DNA of 45,087 nt. Origin: a bacterium (GTDB lineage Bacteria; Patescibacteriota; Minisyncoccia; Minisyncoccales; UBA10102). The translations under genes and the position numbers were made by a program. Below, one piece after another: positions 7,716-16,431 of the stretch. Location: the NCBI GenBank assembly GCA_030647485.1, contig JAUSJT010000004.1, positions 1 to 45,087 on the forward strand. Direction: 5' to 3'. Positions within the stretch are counted from its first letter, which is position 1; each line of letters opens with the position of its first letter. Below the pieces are notes generated by a model that did no database searches, was not told the origin of the DNA, and saw nothing but the letters and a program-made list of their open reading frames with translations.

Positions 7716-8501
7716 ATGAGAGAGATGTTGGAAAAAGTGAGGAATGGGGTGCTTGGAACAAACGGAGTACTGGGCAGAGTAGGCAGGGGTATTTTAGACG
7801 TGGTGTTTCCGGTACGATGTGTTGGGTGTGGAGAAGAAGGACACTATATATGTAGGAGATGTGAAGGTTTTACAAGTGAAGCTGCTTTGATTTGCCCTTT
7901 GTGCCAGCAATCTAGCTTGACTGGAGAACGCCACGAGAATTGCAGGTCACTGTATGGGTTAGAGGGTTTGGCAAGCGTGTGGGAATACGAGGGGGTGGTG
8001 AAAAGTCTTCTTCATAATATAAAGTACAATGGCATGACCCATGCGATTGCAGAAACAGTTCAGAGCGCATATATAAGCATGGCAGGCGATACAATGCGAT
8101 TTAAAACATTTCTCTCTTATTTGTTTTCCAAAGACACCTGCATAACATATGTGCCAATGTTTAAGAGAAAAGAAAAGTTCCGCGGTTTTAACCAGGCTAC
8201 TGTATTTGCAAGAGAAATGGGAAAAGTAGTTAAGAGGGAGGCGGTTTCTTTACTCGAAAAAATAGTAGATACAAAACCGCAGGTAGATCTTACAAAAGAA
8301 GAACGGTTGCAAAACCTGAAAGGGGCCTTTCAAGTAAAATTCGAAATCCCTGCCTCGCCGGCAGGCAGGCGAATCCCCAAAAACGTTGTACTTGTTGATG
8401 ACGTCTGGACTACCGGTGCTACTATGAAAGAGTGTTGCAAAGTTTTGAAAAAGTCGGGAATCCAGCAGGTATGGGGTTTTACGGTGGCGAGAACACCTTG
8501 A
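7716..8501 (+). CDS. comF: ComF-type phosphoribosyltransferase-like competence protein
   Basis: The protein has 261 residues. An N-terminal zinc ribbon has the CVGC, CRRC and CPLC pairs (residues about 33-68). It is followed by a PRTase fold with the PRPP-binding loop VVLVDDVWTTGATM near residues 224-237. ComF family proteins are needed for uptake and processing of transforming DNA, together with DprA. The next genes are dprA and comM, which fits one competence block. A palindrome (8349-8369) is embedded in frame just before the PRPP loop and adds the residues PASPAGRR. The ATG at 7716 is the first start after the preceding repeat. Confidence 0.9.
   Translation: MREMLEKVRNGVLGTNGVLGRVGRGILDVVFPVRCVGCGEEGHYICRRCEGFTSEAALICPLCQQSSLTGERHENCRSLYGLEGLASVWEYEGVVKSLLHNIKYNGMTHAIAETVQSAYISMAGDTMRFKTFLSYLFSKDTCITYVPMFKRKEKFRGFNQATVFAREMGKVVKREAVSLLEKIVDTKPQVDLTKEERLQNLKGAFQVKFEIPASPAGRRIPKNVVLVDDVWTTGATMKECCKVLKKSGIQQVWGFTVARTP
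8349..8369. repeat. In-frame palindrome in comF
   Basis: CCTGCCT (8349-8355) and AGGCAGG (8363-8369) pair around CGCCGGC. The palindrome encodes residues 212-218, a loop between the PRTase core strands just before the PRPP-binding motif. An inserted palindromic element is the likely source. Confidence 0.75.
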
Positions 8502-8724
8502 TAGAGAACTAAAACCGAGCACCCAATTGAGTGCTCGGCACTGGCGATCTCGCACAGTACGAGATTCCGGCTTGCCATCCATTATTATTCTACCAACCCC
8601 GGGCATAGCTGTCAAATTATACCCCGGGGCATTTTATACGCTCACCACGGAGGGCTCGCTAAAATGCCCGTTGAAGACAAGCAGTTGTCTTCAACCCCCG
8701 CGGGTCCACTGCCAGGTAAACTAT
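8502..8724. other. comF-dprA intergenic region with serial hairpins
   Basis: No gene is supported here; the dprA frame stays open upstream, but that part is not DprA-like. Hairpins follow one another: CCGAGCAC/GTGCTCGG (8515-8522/8531-8538), ATCTCG/CGAGAT (8547-8552/8560-8565), CCCCGGG/CCCGGGG (8597-8603/8623-8629) and a perfect 11-bp stem GTTGAAGACAA/TTGTCTTCAAC with loop GCAG (8670-8695). None has a clear U-tract. They look like accumulated palindromic repeats. One may weakly terminate comF transcription. Confidence 0.65.
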
Positions 8725-9627
8725 ATGACTACAATTATACAAAGAGAAAATAAAAAGTATCCAAAGCTGTTGGCTCAGATTGGAGACGCGCCAAAGCAGC
8801 TGTATTATAAAGGTACTTGGGATGCTACGATTTTTGAACATTGTCTTGCGGTGGTAGGTACGAGAAAAATGACAACGTATGGCAAGCGCATGACAGAGCA
8901 GCTGGTAGGGGAAATTGCCAGCGCAGGAATCACCATTGTTTCTGGATTCATGTATGGTATTGATGCTGCCGCTCACAAAGCCGCGCTACGGGCTGGCGGT
9001 AGAACCATTGCGGTAATGCCATGTGGTATTGACATGATTCATCCTTCAGACCAAGCAGACCTGTACAAAGAAATTGTAGACATGGGAGGGCTTGTGCTTT
9101 CTGAATACGAAGGGAATTTTCAGCCTTTACTCTGGACATATCCAAAGCGAAACCGCATTGTGGCAGGCCTTTCTCAAGCAACGCTTGTGGTAGAGGCGGG
9201 AGAAAAATCTGGTTCTCTGATTACTGCACATTTTGCCAAGAAATACAGAAGAAAACTTTTTGTGGTGCCAGGCCCACTTACCAGCAGCGTATCAGTCGGA
9301 ATTATGCAGCTTATCAAAGAAGGGGCAGAAGTGGTTGGCGGCGCAAAAGATGTGCTGGATTTTTATCGCTCGAATCTTGGATTTTCTTTGCGCTTTATCC
9401 CGCCAGCTGGCGGGAGCCCTACGCGTCTGCAGAAAACCCAAGATCCTCGCTCTCTTTCTACTCTCGAAGAAAAAGTTCTAGAGGAGTTGCGAGCGGAGCC
9501 AAAAGAAGTTGACGAATTGGCTCGTTTGTTTGGCGCTTCAGCTGCTCACATTGGAAGCGTTCTCTCTTTTCTTGAATTATCTGGTGCGATAACAAATGAA
9601 AATGGAAAGTACGGTATCATTTCCTAA
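8725..9627 (+). CDS. dprA: DNA processing protein DprA
   Basis: The protein has 300 residues. The Rossmann-like DprA core includes VVGTRKMTTYGKRM, SGFMYGIDAAAHKAAL, YPKRNRIVAGLS and VVEAGEKSGSLITA. A C-terminal winged-helix-like segment (residues about 240-300) ends the protein. DprA binds incoming single-stranded DNA and loads RecA; recA is also in this window. The N-terminal SAM-like domain seen in many DprA proteins is essentially missing. I chose the ATG at 8725 because the upstream in-frame extension is made of hairpin repeats. A perfect palindrome at 9398-9415 inserts IPPAGGSP between the core and the winged helix. The stop overlaps the comM start by one base. Confidence 0.92.
   Translation: MTTIIQRENKKYPKLLAQIGDAPKQLYYKGTWDATIFEHCLAVVGTRKMTTYGKRMTEQLVGEIASAGITIVSGFMYGIDAAAHKAALRAGGRTIAVMPCGIDMIHPSDQADLYKEIVDMGGLVLSEYEGNFQPLLWTYPKRNRIVAGLSQATLVVEAGEKSGSLITAHFAKKYRRKLFVVPGPLTSSVSVGIMQLIKEGAEVVGGAKDVLDFYRSNLGFSLRFIPPAGGSPTRLQKTQDPRSLSTLEEKVLEELRAEPKEVDELARLFGASAAHIGSVLSFLELSGAITNENGKYGIIS
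9398..9415. repeat. Perfect 18-bp palindrome inside dprA
   Basis: TCCCGCCAGCTGGCGGGA is fully self-complementary. It lies in frame in the linker between the DprA Rossmann core and the C-terminal winged helix, encoding residues from about 225. That is a tolerant site for an inserted element. Confidence 0.85.
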
Positions 9628-11159
9628 TGCTTATTAAAGTTTCATCTGCGGCAAATTCCGGTTTGGAAGCAATAGGAGTAGATGTTGAAGTAAGCGTTTC
9701 AAACAGGGGACTGCCCGGTTTTGACATTGTTGGCTTGGCGGGCAAAGCGGTAGAAGAAAGCAAGGAGCGCGTACGAGCTGCGATTGGCAACTCGCGCATG
9801 GAATTTCCACAGCGAAAAATCACGGTAAATCTTGCGCCGGCAGATATTCTTAAGGAGGGCTCTTTTTACGATTTGCCCATTGCCGTTGGCATTATGGCTT
9901 CTGTTCTTCAATACGAAGTTCCTAAAGACAGTTTATTTTTTGGAGAGCTTTCGCTCGACGGCTCTTTGCGCCACACCAGGGGAGCGGTGCTTATGGCGTT
10001 TTTTGCAAAAGAGCAGGGGCTGAAAAACATTTTTGTACCGTTTCCATCGGCAAATGAAGCGGCAATTATCAAGGGCGTTCATGTATATGCAGTAGAAAAT
10101 CTTTCACAATTGGCTGGGTTTTTATTAGGTAAAGTTGTATTGCAGCCCATCGTGTATGAGGAGCACGTTGAACACATTGAAGATATAGAGTTTGATATGG
10201 CAGAGGTGCTTGGCCAGGAGTATGCCAAACGAGCCATAGAAATTGCAGCTGCCGGAGGGCATAATATTTTAATGATAGGAAGTCCTGGTTCTGGAAAAAC
10301 TATGCTGGCGCGGGCATTGCCAGGCATTCTGCCGCACCTTAACGAAGAGGAGTCGTTAGAGGTGACAAAATTATATTCTGTTGCAGGGTCTATGCCTCCG
10401 CAAGGTTCGCTTATTACTACGCGTCCGTTTCGTTCTCCGCATCACACTATTTCTCAAATTGGGTTAATCGGCGGAGGTAGTAAGCCCCAGCCAGGCGAAG
10501 TGAGCTTGGCGCACAGGGGGGTACTGTTTTTAGATGAATTTAATGAGTTCCCTCGATCAGTGTTAGAATCTTTGCGCCAGCCCGTAGAAGACGGTGTGCT
10601 CACCATATCAAGAGCCAGAGAGCGGGTAACGTATCCATGCCGCTTTATGCTTGTGGCGTCATCTAACCCTTGCCCTTGCGGTTATTTAGGTCATTCAAAA
10701 AAACCGTGCGTGTGTTCTCCACGAGAAATAAGAAAATACAGAAAACGGGCATCCGGCCCTATTCTTGACCGCATTGATCTTCATGTGGATGTTCCAGAAG
10801 TTGATATTGAGAAATTTGCAGAAAATCAGAGAGCTTCTTCATTGTCCGAGCCGTCGTCTGTTATTCGAGAAAGAATAGCAGCGGTTCGCCGCAAGCAGAC
10901 AATGCGCCTTGAGGGGGAGCACATTTTTACCAACGGGGAGATGAAAAACTCTCACATCAAAAAATACGCGAAACTTTCTAGGGAGGCGGAGTTGATTCTG
11001 ACGAGAGCGGGGTTGCAGTATCAGTTGTCTGCCCGGTCGTACATGAAGTTAATAAAGATTTCACGCACCATAGCAGATTTGGCAGACGCAGAGCATATTG
11101 AGAGGGATCATGCGCTAGAAGCGCTACAGTATCGTCCAAAAACATACGAACTTGACTAA
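9627..11159 (+). CDS. comM: ComM/YifB Mg-chelatase-like AAA+ helicase
   Basis: The protein has 510 residues, the usual ComM/YifB length. The N-terminal Lon-protease-like ChlI domain starts MLIKVSSAANSGLEAIGVDVEV. The AAA+ core has Walker A GSPGSGKTML and Walker B VLFLDEF. A cysteine-rich insertion (SSNPCPCGYLGHSKKPC) and the C-terminal Mg_chelatase_C region follow. In Vibrio, ComM is a hexameric branch-migration helicase that extends heteroduplex during transformation. It is translationally coupled to dprA (TAATG overlap). Confidence 0.93.
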   Translation: MLIKVSSAANSGLEAIGVDVEVSVSNRGLPGFDIVGLAGKAVEESKERVRAAIGNSRMEFPQRKITVNLAPADILKEGSFYDLPIAVGIMASVLQYEVPKDSLFFGELSLDGSLRHTRGAVLMAFFAKEQGLKNIFVPFPSANEAAIIKGVHVYAVENLSQLAGFLLGKVVLQPIVYEEHVEHIEDIEFDMAEVLGQEYAKRAIEIAAAGGHNILMIGSPGSGKTMLARALPGILPHLNEEESLEVTKLYSVAGSMPPQGSLITTRPFRSPHHTISQIGLIGGGSKPQPGEVSLAHRGVLFLDEFNEFPRSVLESLRQPVEDGVLTISRARERVTYPCRFMLVASSNPCPCGYLGHSKKPCVCSPREIRKYRKRASGPILDRIDLHVDVPEVDIEKFAENQRASSLSEPSSVIRERIAAVRRKQTMRLEGEHIFTNGEMKNSHIKKYAKLSREAELILTRAGLQYQLSARSYMKLIKISRTIADLADAEHIERDHALEALQYRPKTYELD

Positions 11160-11161
11160 AA

Positions 11162-11202
11162 CTAAACCGAGTTTAGTTGTGGAGAACTAAACTCGGTTTA
11201 AG
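11162..11202. repeat. Double-hairpin repeat, copy between comM and yraN
   Basis: The hairpin CTAAAC-CGA-GTTTAG (11162-11176), the core TTGTGGAGAA (11177-11186) and the hairpin CTAAAC-TCG-GTTTAAG (11187-11202) show the two-stem family architecture with a diverged core. It starts 2 bases after the comM stop and ends 6 bases before yraN. Confidence 0.85.
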
Positions 11203-11208
11203 CAACAT

Positions 11209-11592
11209 ATGGCGGAACATAATACAATAGGGGAAGAAGGGGAAGAGACTGCTAAGAGGTATTTGGAGAGCAAGGGATATAAAATTATTGCAAGAAATTG
11301 GAAGACTAAACGAGCGGAAATTGACATTATTGCTTGTCTTAACCAGGGGTTTTTGGGGCTAGGCAAGAGCCTGCTTGTCTTTGTAGAGGTGCGGACAAAA
11401 CGTCATGAACAGTACGGCACGCCGGAAGAAACCATTGATTATGAAAAACGCATGAGACTGCGGCGAAACGCAACAGCATATATTCATCGAACAAAATACC
11501 GCGGTCCATACCGTATAGACGCCATTTGTTTGATTATTGGGAGCAACGGACTTCAACGTATAGATCACTACGAAAGTATTGTCGAAACTTAG
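11209..11592 (+). CDS. yraN: UPF0102 (YraN) nuclease-fold protein
   Basis: The protein has 127 residues. It starts MAEHNTIGEEGEETAKRYLES and contains the YraN/UPF0102 core: NWKTKRAEIDIIA, then VFVEVRTKRHEQYGTP. The Glu, Asp and E-x-K/R residues match the restriction-endonuclease-like (PD-(D/E)XK) fold. The biochemical role is unknown; the family is often next to DNA-processing genes, as here after comM. The stop codon lies inside the first arm of the next double-hairpin repeat. Confidence 0.85.
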   Translation: MAEHNTIGEEGEETAKRYLESKGYKIIARNWKTKRAEIDIIACLNQGFLGLGKSLLVFVEVRTKRHEQYGTPEETIDYEKRMRLRRNATAYIHRTKYRGPYRIDAICLIIGSNGLQRIDHYESIVET

Positions 11593-11627
11593 TCTCACTA
11601 AGGTGTGAATAACTTAACCTGGTTAAG
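11588..11627. repeat. Double-hairpin repeat overlapping the yraN stop
   Basis: CTTAGT-CTC-ACTAAG (11588-11602), core GTGTGAATAA (11603-11612) and CTTAAC-CTG-GTTAAG (11613-11627) form the family architecture. The first arm supplies the yraN TAG stop. The core's reverse complement, TTATTCACA, fits the DnaA-box consensus TTATNCACA. The second arm's TTAACC lies 18 bases before TATACT (11638-11643), so the repeat may also donate a -35-like element to the next gene. Confidence 0.88.
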
Positions 11628-11655
11628 GATATAATGGTATACTGATACATTATAT

Positions 11656-13902
11656 ATGCGCAAGATTCTGAATTTTATTACGAGTATAAGCATTTGGGGA
11701 GTGGTGTTTCTGGTTCCTCTAGCTTTTTCCCCATGGACCTTTGAGGCGTTTGAGTTCAACAAGCTGTACCTTCTTTTCTTTCTGGTTCTTATAGGAACCA
11801 TTGCGTGGTTGGCAAAGATGGTGTTCGTGGACCGGGAGATACGACTCAAGAGAACTCCCTTGGATATTCCAATCATTCTTTTTGCAACCCTGGCGAATAT
11901 CTCGTCATTCTTCTCTTCTGACCGCTGGTCTTCTATGTTTGGGTATTATGGGAGGTTCTCTGACAGCGCAATGGCCTTGGGAAGCTTTGTGGGCCTTTAC
12001 TTCTTGATTATCAATACCGTAGAAAAGCCCCAGCGCCTTCTTAACTGGTTTTTGGGAGCTGTGGCTATTGTTATTGCTACAAGCTATCTCTCTTTGTTCC
12101 AGGTATGGCAGCAGTTTTCCGTCTCTGTGTGGCCGATGATAAAGCAGGTAGGATTTAACCCTGTTTCAGCAAGTCTGGAAGGATTCTCGGTTTTTCTTGC
12201 AGCCATTGCGGCTTTTTTGGCTTTTCAGAGCGTAAAACCAGAGGTACGGGTTTTTTCTAGGATAGGGTATGGAGTGCTTGCCTTGGGGGGCTTGGGGATT
12301 TTGCTTTTGGCAGATATCTCAAAAGCGTGGGTTGTGCTATTGCTTGGTCTCTTGTTCGCGCTTGTAGCCGGCTTCATGGTTCACTTTCGTGCTAGCAAAA
12401 AAGGAGGGATGTGGAATCTATGGTTTCCTTTCTCGTTATTGCTGTTCGCAGTCGTCTTCCTCTTTTCTCCTGCTTTTGTAAGCACGAGTATCCGCATGCC
12501 AGCAGTTCCTCAAGAACCAATGCTTTCCCAGGAATTATCCTGGAGTATTGCATGGAACACGGCGACAGAGGACATAAAGCATATACTGGTAGGATCTGGT
12601 CCTGGAACCTTTGCCATTGATTTTTCAAAATATCGGCCAGCAGAATTCAATACGGGAGGCCTCTGGCAGACTCGTTTTGACCGATCGCAAAGCCACTGGA
12701 GCGAAATACTCGCTACCACAGGATTTCTCGGCATTCTTTCATATATTCTTTTAATAGGATTTTTCTTGCTGGCTTCTTGGTTGCTGCTTTCTAAAAAGAA
12801 TATGTGGCCGTTCTTGGTAGTACTTCTTTCTCTTCTTGTTTCCCAGTTTGTCTATTATCAGACCTTGAGTCTTGGTCTTGCGTTTTGGCTATTTTTGGCA
12901 TTGGGCGTGTTGTCGTGGGAACGTCCAGTTCAAGAATTCGTGTTTTCTTTGCGCAAGTTCCCGGAGTTTGAGATTGGGGCAAAAGTGCTGTTTTTGGCTG
13001 TTGCTTTGGTGGCAGGAGGAATGTCGTACAATGCCGCGAGATTTTACCTTGCCGATACGCATTATCTCCTAGCGCAGAATACAGGCCGTTCAGGCTCAAA
13101 AGATCCTTCAGGCTCGATGAGAGGAGTAAATATTGCGAGGAGTATTGACCATGGGTTAGAGGCGATACGCCTGAATCCGTATCAGGCAGAGTATAAAATG
13201 TTTGCTAGCCGTTCGTATCTTTCTCGTGCATTGGCGGAATTGCAAAAACCAGAGAGTGAACGCGACCAAGCTGGAATTTCAAGAGACGTGCAGCTTGCCA
13301 TTGCTCATGCCACCAGAGCAACCCAGATGAGCCCAAAAAGGGTGGCAACATGGGAGACTCAGGGTTCTGTGTATCGGGATATCAAGCTTGCAGCCGGAGC
13401 CTTAGAGTGGGGGATCAGTTCTTTTGAAACAGCCATTGTTTTGGAACCCACCAACCCTATACTGCATACTGAATTAGGCAAGCTTTATGCAGCAAACGAA
13501 CAGAACGACAAGGCAAAGGAGCAGTTTGAGAAAGCAGCAGCGCTAAAAGCCGATTACGTGGAGGCGCAGCTGCAGCTTGCCCTTATCTTTGAGAAAGAGA
13601 AGGATGTGCCTGGCGCTATTGCAAAGATAAAAGCTATTGCGCTACAATATCCTTTAGACGCAGAGTCTTTGTTCCAGTTGGGGCGGCTGCAATACAACAA
13701 CGGGCAGGTTCAAGAAGCGGTTTCGCAGTTTGAGCAGGTTCTCTTGTTGGCTCCCGCGAATTCTAATGCTAGATTCGCCTTGGGCGTTGCCTTAGAAAAG
13801 CAGGGGAAGATTGAGCAGGCAGTACAAGAGTTTAAAAGGGTTTTAGAGCTCAACCCCGGGAACGAAGCAGTCCTGCAGAAGTTGCAGGGGCTGGAGAAAT
13901 AG
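11656..13902 (+). CDS. O-antigen ligase/polymerase-like membrane protein with C-terminal TPRs
   Basis: The protein has 748 residues. About ten or more hydrophobic segments fill residues 1-455. The region GSGPGTFAIDFSKYRPAEF and then SHWSEILATTGFLGI matches the periplasmic-loop signature of the Wzy_C/WaaL superfamily, including its conserved His. The C-terminal third is soluble, with TPR-like units (for example NSNARFALGVALEKQGKIEQAVQEFKR). A role in glycan polymerisation or ligation, or protein glycosylation, at the envelope is likely. The substrate cannot be read from sequence. It is followed by a paralogue at 14063. Confidence 0.75.
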   Translation: MRKILNFITSISIWGVVFLVPLAFSPWTFEAFEFNKLYLLFFLVLIGTIAWLAKMVFVDREIRLKRTPLDIPIILFATLANISSFFSSDRWSSMFGYYGRFSDSAMALGSFVGLYFLIINTVEKPQRLLNWFLGAVAIVIATSYLSLFQVWQQFSVSVWPMIKQVGFNPVSASLEGFSVFLAAIAAFLAFQSVKPEVRVFSRIGYGVLALGGLGILLLADISKAWVVLLLGLLFALVAGFMVHFRASKKGGMWNLWFPFSLLLFAVVFLFSPAFVSTSIRMPAVPQEPMLSQELSWSIAWNTATEDIKHILVGSGPGTFAIDFSKYRPAEFNTGGLWQTRFDRSQSHWSEILATTGFLGILSYILLIGFFLLASWLLLSKKNMWPFLVVLLSLLVSQFVYYQTLSLGLAFWLFLALGVLSWERPVQEFVFSLRKFPEFEIGAKVLFLAVALVAGGMSYNAARFYLADTHYLLAQNTGRSGSKDPSGSMRGVNIARSIDHGLEAIRLNPYQAEYKMFASRSYLSRALAELQKPESERDQAGISRDVQLAIAHATRATQMSPKRVATWETQGSVYRDIKLAAGALEWGISSFETAIVLEPTNPILHTELGKLYAANEQNDKAKEQFEKAAALKADYVEAQLQLALIFEKEKDVPGAIAKIKAIALQYPLDAESLFQLGRLQYNNGQVQEAVSQFEQVLLLAPANSNARFALGVALEKQGKIEQAVQEFKRVLELNPGNEAVLQKLQGLEK

Positions 13903-14062
13903 AATATACTATATGTAGGGAATTCCCCCGACCCCCCACTTTTCACAACCCTCGGTTTTGAATAATTTCCTACACGGGGGCATTCCAAAATTTCTTTGAG
14001 AAATTTTCAGTGCAACGTCGTTACTAATGCATTTATAATTAACTCATTAATTCACGCCCACT
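13903..14062. other. Intergenic region with two inverted repeats
   Basis: TGTAGG (13914-13919) pairs with CCTACA (13969-13974), with further pairing inward (GAATT with AATTT). Then AAAATTTCT-TTG-AGAAATTTT (13987-14007) forms a 9-bp triloop hairpin that may end the upstream transcript. A lone TATAAT (14034-14039) lies 23 bases before the next start. No gene is evident. Confidence 0.55.
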
Positions 14063-16393
14063 ATGCAGTCAGCAAATCTTTTAGAGGGGGTTCGCAAGGT
14101 CAGTCTATATCTCGTTCTTTTACTCATTCCACTGTGGTTCCTGCCCTTGACCCAGGATCCGCTCGTGTACCAAAAACAAGCTCTTTTAATTGTTTTGGTT
14201 TTTCTTGCGTTACTGTCCTGGCTGGGCCGTGCGGTCCAGCAAGGAGAGGTATCGTTCCGAGTGACATGGCTTTATCTTCCTATAGCCCTGGTTGTTGGCG
14301 CAGTAGGGGCTTCCACGATGTTTTCTTTGTGGCGGTATGGAAGTTTCTGGGGCTTTCCCCTTAACGTTGCAGACAGTTTTCTTACCATTGCGTTTTTCGC
14401 GCTCTTGTCTGTGGTGATTATGAATAGCGTGGAGCGGGTGGCTCAGCTTGCAAAGCCCCTATTTCTTCTCTTGGTTTCAGGAGCGGTTGCGGGTATATTT
14501 GCGCTTTTGCAGGCATACGGCGTGTTCTTGGTGCCTGCGGCTTTTGCAAAAGCAGCAACCTTCAATACCGTGGGAGCCATGAATAGCGTTGCTATTCTTT
14601 CTGCGGCGCTCTTGCCATTAGCTCTTGCGCTTGCGGTAGGCGCCCAGTCTTTGAAAAAGTGGGTCTTATGGGGAACCGTTGCGGCATTCTTTGCCGTTCT
14701 GGCAGTTATCAACTTCTTTGATGCCTGGGTTGCCTTGGCAGTCGGGCTCTTGATTTTGCTTGCTTTTGGCATGTGGAATTTGAAAAAGCAAGCGCAGTCA
14801 GGATGGGTTTCAGTTCCCATGGCGCTTATCATTGTTGCTTTGTTCTTCACCATGTTCAGATTCTCTTTACCAGGTTCTCCCCAGATGCCCGTGGAGGTAA
14901 GCCCAAGCATGCAGGGGGAGTGGGGAATTGCCAAAGAAGTGTTAAAAGAGCGTGCCATTACAGGATCTGGTCCCGGCACCTTTGTATTTGATTACGCAAA
15001 GTATCGCCCCGAGTCCTTGAATCAGACCGTATTTTGGGGGACGAGATTCTCAAGTGGAGCTTCAGAGATATTGGGATGGCTTTCCCAAAAGGGCATTCTT
15101 GGGGTTCTCTCTCTTATCTTCCTTATAGCCGCCTCGGTATTCCTGGGCGTGAAGGCGCTTTTGCGCTCTTCACAAGATAGTTCTTCCTGGATGATAGGCC
15201 TGGGGCTGTTGGCATCCTTTGGAGCAACGATTGCCGCATTTGTCTTGTATCCTTCTACGCTTGTTCTTTCTTTCGTATTCTGGGTGCTTGTAGGAGGGCT
15301 TGGGGTGTTTGTAGCCGAGAATGTTAAAAAGGTTCAAGTTGCTTCCCAATCTGTTGTTGCTTTAGGTTCCTCATTTGCATTCTTGCTCGTGTTAATATTC
15401 GGTCTTGGCCTTTTGTTTGTAGGGGGACAAAAGTATATTGCAGAAGCAAAGTATCTCCAGGGAGTACGGGCTTCACAGCAGGGAAACATACAGGGGGCAA
15501 TTGAAGGTGTGGCTGGTGCCGCGACCTTGAACCCTTCGGTGGATTTGTATTGGAGAGATCTTTCCCAGTTGTATCTTTCAAGGCTTAACGAAATAAGCCA
15601 GGATGCGTCATTGTCTCAAGATCAAAAGCGCGAGCAGAGCCAGGCTGTCATACAGAACGCAGTGAATGCAGTCCAGAAGGCGGCAGCGGCAGCTCCCGCA
15701 AACATCGCAAACTGGAATGTGCAGGGATTCGTGTACCGCAGTCTTATTGGAGTTCCCGGGGCTGATACTCTTGCATTTGCTGCGTATGAGAAGGCAAAGG
15801 AGTTGGAACCATCGTCTCCTTTCAGCTGGACTGAATTGGGAAGGGTGTATATTCTTCAGGCTCAAAGCTTGACAAGCCAGAAGGGGAAAGAGGTAGAGCG
15901 CGAGACCGCATTGGCCAAAGCATTGGAGAATCTTCAGAGAGCAATTGAGTTGAAAGCGGATTATGCTCCAGCCCATTTCTTGACTGCGGCGGTATATGAG
16001 CAGCAAGGGAAAGAAGACGAAGCCATTGCAAAGCTGGAAGAAACCAAGCAGGTTGCTCCAAACGACACAGGCTTGGCATTCCAGTTGGGTACCGTGTATT
16101 GGCAAAAGAAAGACTTAGACAAGGCCCAGGCAGAGTTGGAGCGCGCCATCTCGCTTAATGCAAACTACTCTAATGCCAGGTATATTCTTGGCTTGGTGTT
16201 TGACGCAAAGAAAGATAAGGCAAAGGCATTGGAACAGTTCAATAAAATCGCAGAGCTGAATCCTGACAACGAGGAAGTAAAGAAAATTATTGCAAATATT
16301 GAAGCAGGGAAGGCGCCTCTGGATGGCATTCAGGTAAGCCAGCCCCCTGTGCCAGAAGCGCCCCCCGAGATCCAGAAAGAGGAAGGAAGGTAA
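14063..16393 (+). CDS. Second O-antigen ligase-like/TPR membrane protein (tandem paralogue)
   Basis: The protein has 776 residues with the same design as the gene at 11656: a multi-TM N-terminal half to about residue 460, the signature GSGPGTFVFDYAKYRPESLN, and TPR repeats to near the end (for example PAHFLTAAVYEQQGKEDEAIAKLEE). A short Pro-rich tail (QPPVPEAPPEIQ) closes it. The motif that has His in the upstream paralogue (SHWSEIL) reads SGASEIL here, so the likely catalytic His is absent. It may have a regulatory or different activity. The start is the first ATG before the hydrophobic block. Confidence 0.75.
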   Translation: MQSANLLEGVRKVSLYLVLLLIPLWFLPLTQDPLVYQKQALLIVLVFLALLSWLGRAVQQGEVSFRVTWLYLPIALVVGAVGASTMFSLWRYGSFWGFPLNVADSFLTIAFFALLSVVIMNSVERVAQLAKPLFLLLVSGAVAGIFALLQAYGVFLVPAAFAKAATFNTVGAMNSVAILSAALLPLALALAVGAQSLKKWVLWGTVAAFFAVLAVINFFDAWVALAVGLLILLAFGMWNLKKQAQSGWVSVPMALIIVALFFTMFRFSLPGSPQMPVEVSPSMQGEWGIAKEVLKERAITGSGPGTFVFDYAKYRPESLNQTVFWGTRFSSGASEILGWLSQKGILGVLSLIFLIAASVFLGVKALLRSSQDSSSWMIGLGLLASFGATIAAFVLYPSTLVLSFVFWVLVGGLGVFVAENVKKVQVASQSVVALGSSFAFLLVLIFGLGLLFVGGQKYIAEAKYLQGVRASQQGNIQGAIEGVAGAATLNPSVDLYWRDLSQLYLSRLNEISQDASLSQDQKREQSQAVIQNAVNAVQKAAAAAPANIANWNVQGFVYRSLIGVPGADTLAFAAYEKAKELEPSSPFSWTELGRVYILQAQSLTSQKGKEVERETALAKALENLQRAIELKADYAPAHFLTAAVYEQQGKEDEAIAKLEETKQVAPNDTGLAFQLGTVYWQKKDLDKAQAELERAISLNANYSNARYILGLVFDAKKDKAKALEQFNKIAELNPDNEEVKKIIANIEAGKAPLDGIQVSQPPVPEAPPEIQKEEGR

Positions 16394-16404
16394 GGGAGTT
16401 GACA

Positions 16405-16429
16405 CTTCACCTTTGAAAAAAAAGTGAAG
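16405..16429 (+). other. Hairpin just upstream of the rpoB promoter
   Basis: CTTCAC (16405-16410) pairs with GTGAAG (16424-16429), with a partial A/T extension inward. It lies just after the upstream gene's stop and directly before the rpoB promoter. It could act as a weak terminator insulating rpoBC, although the A-rich loop is on the wrong side for a U-tract. Confidence 0.4.
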
Positions 16430-16431
16430 GG

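Noticed and set aside
8527-8724. Longer DprA starting at 8527
   Set aside because: The extra 66 codons run through a series of hairpins and do not resemble the DprA N-terminus. ATG at 8725 fits the family.
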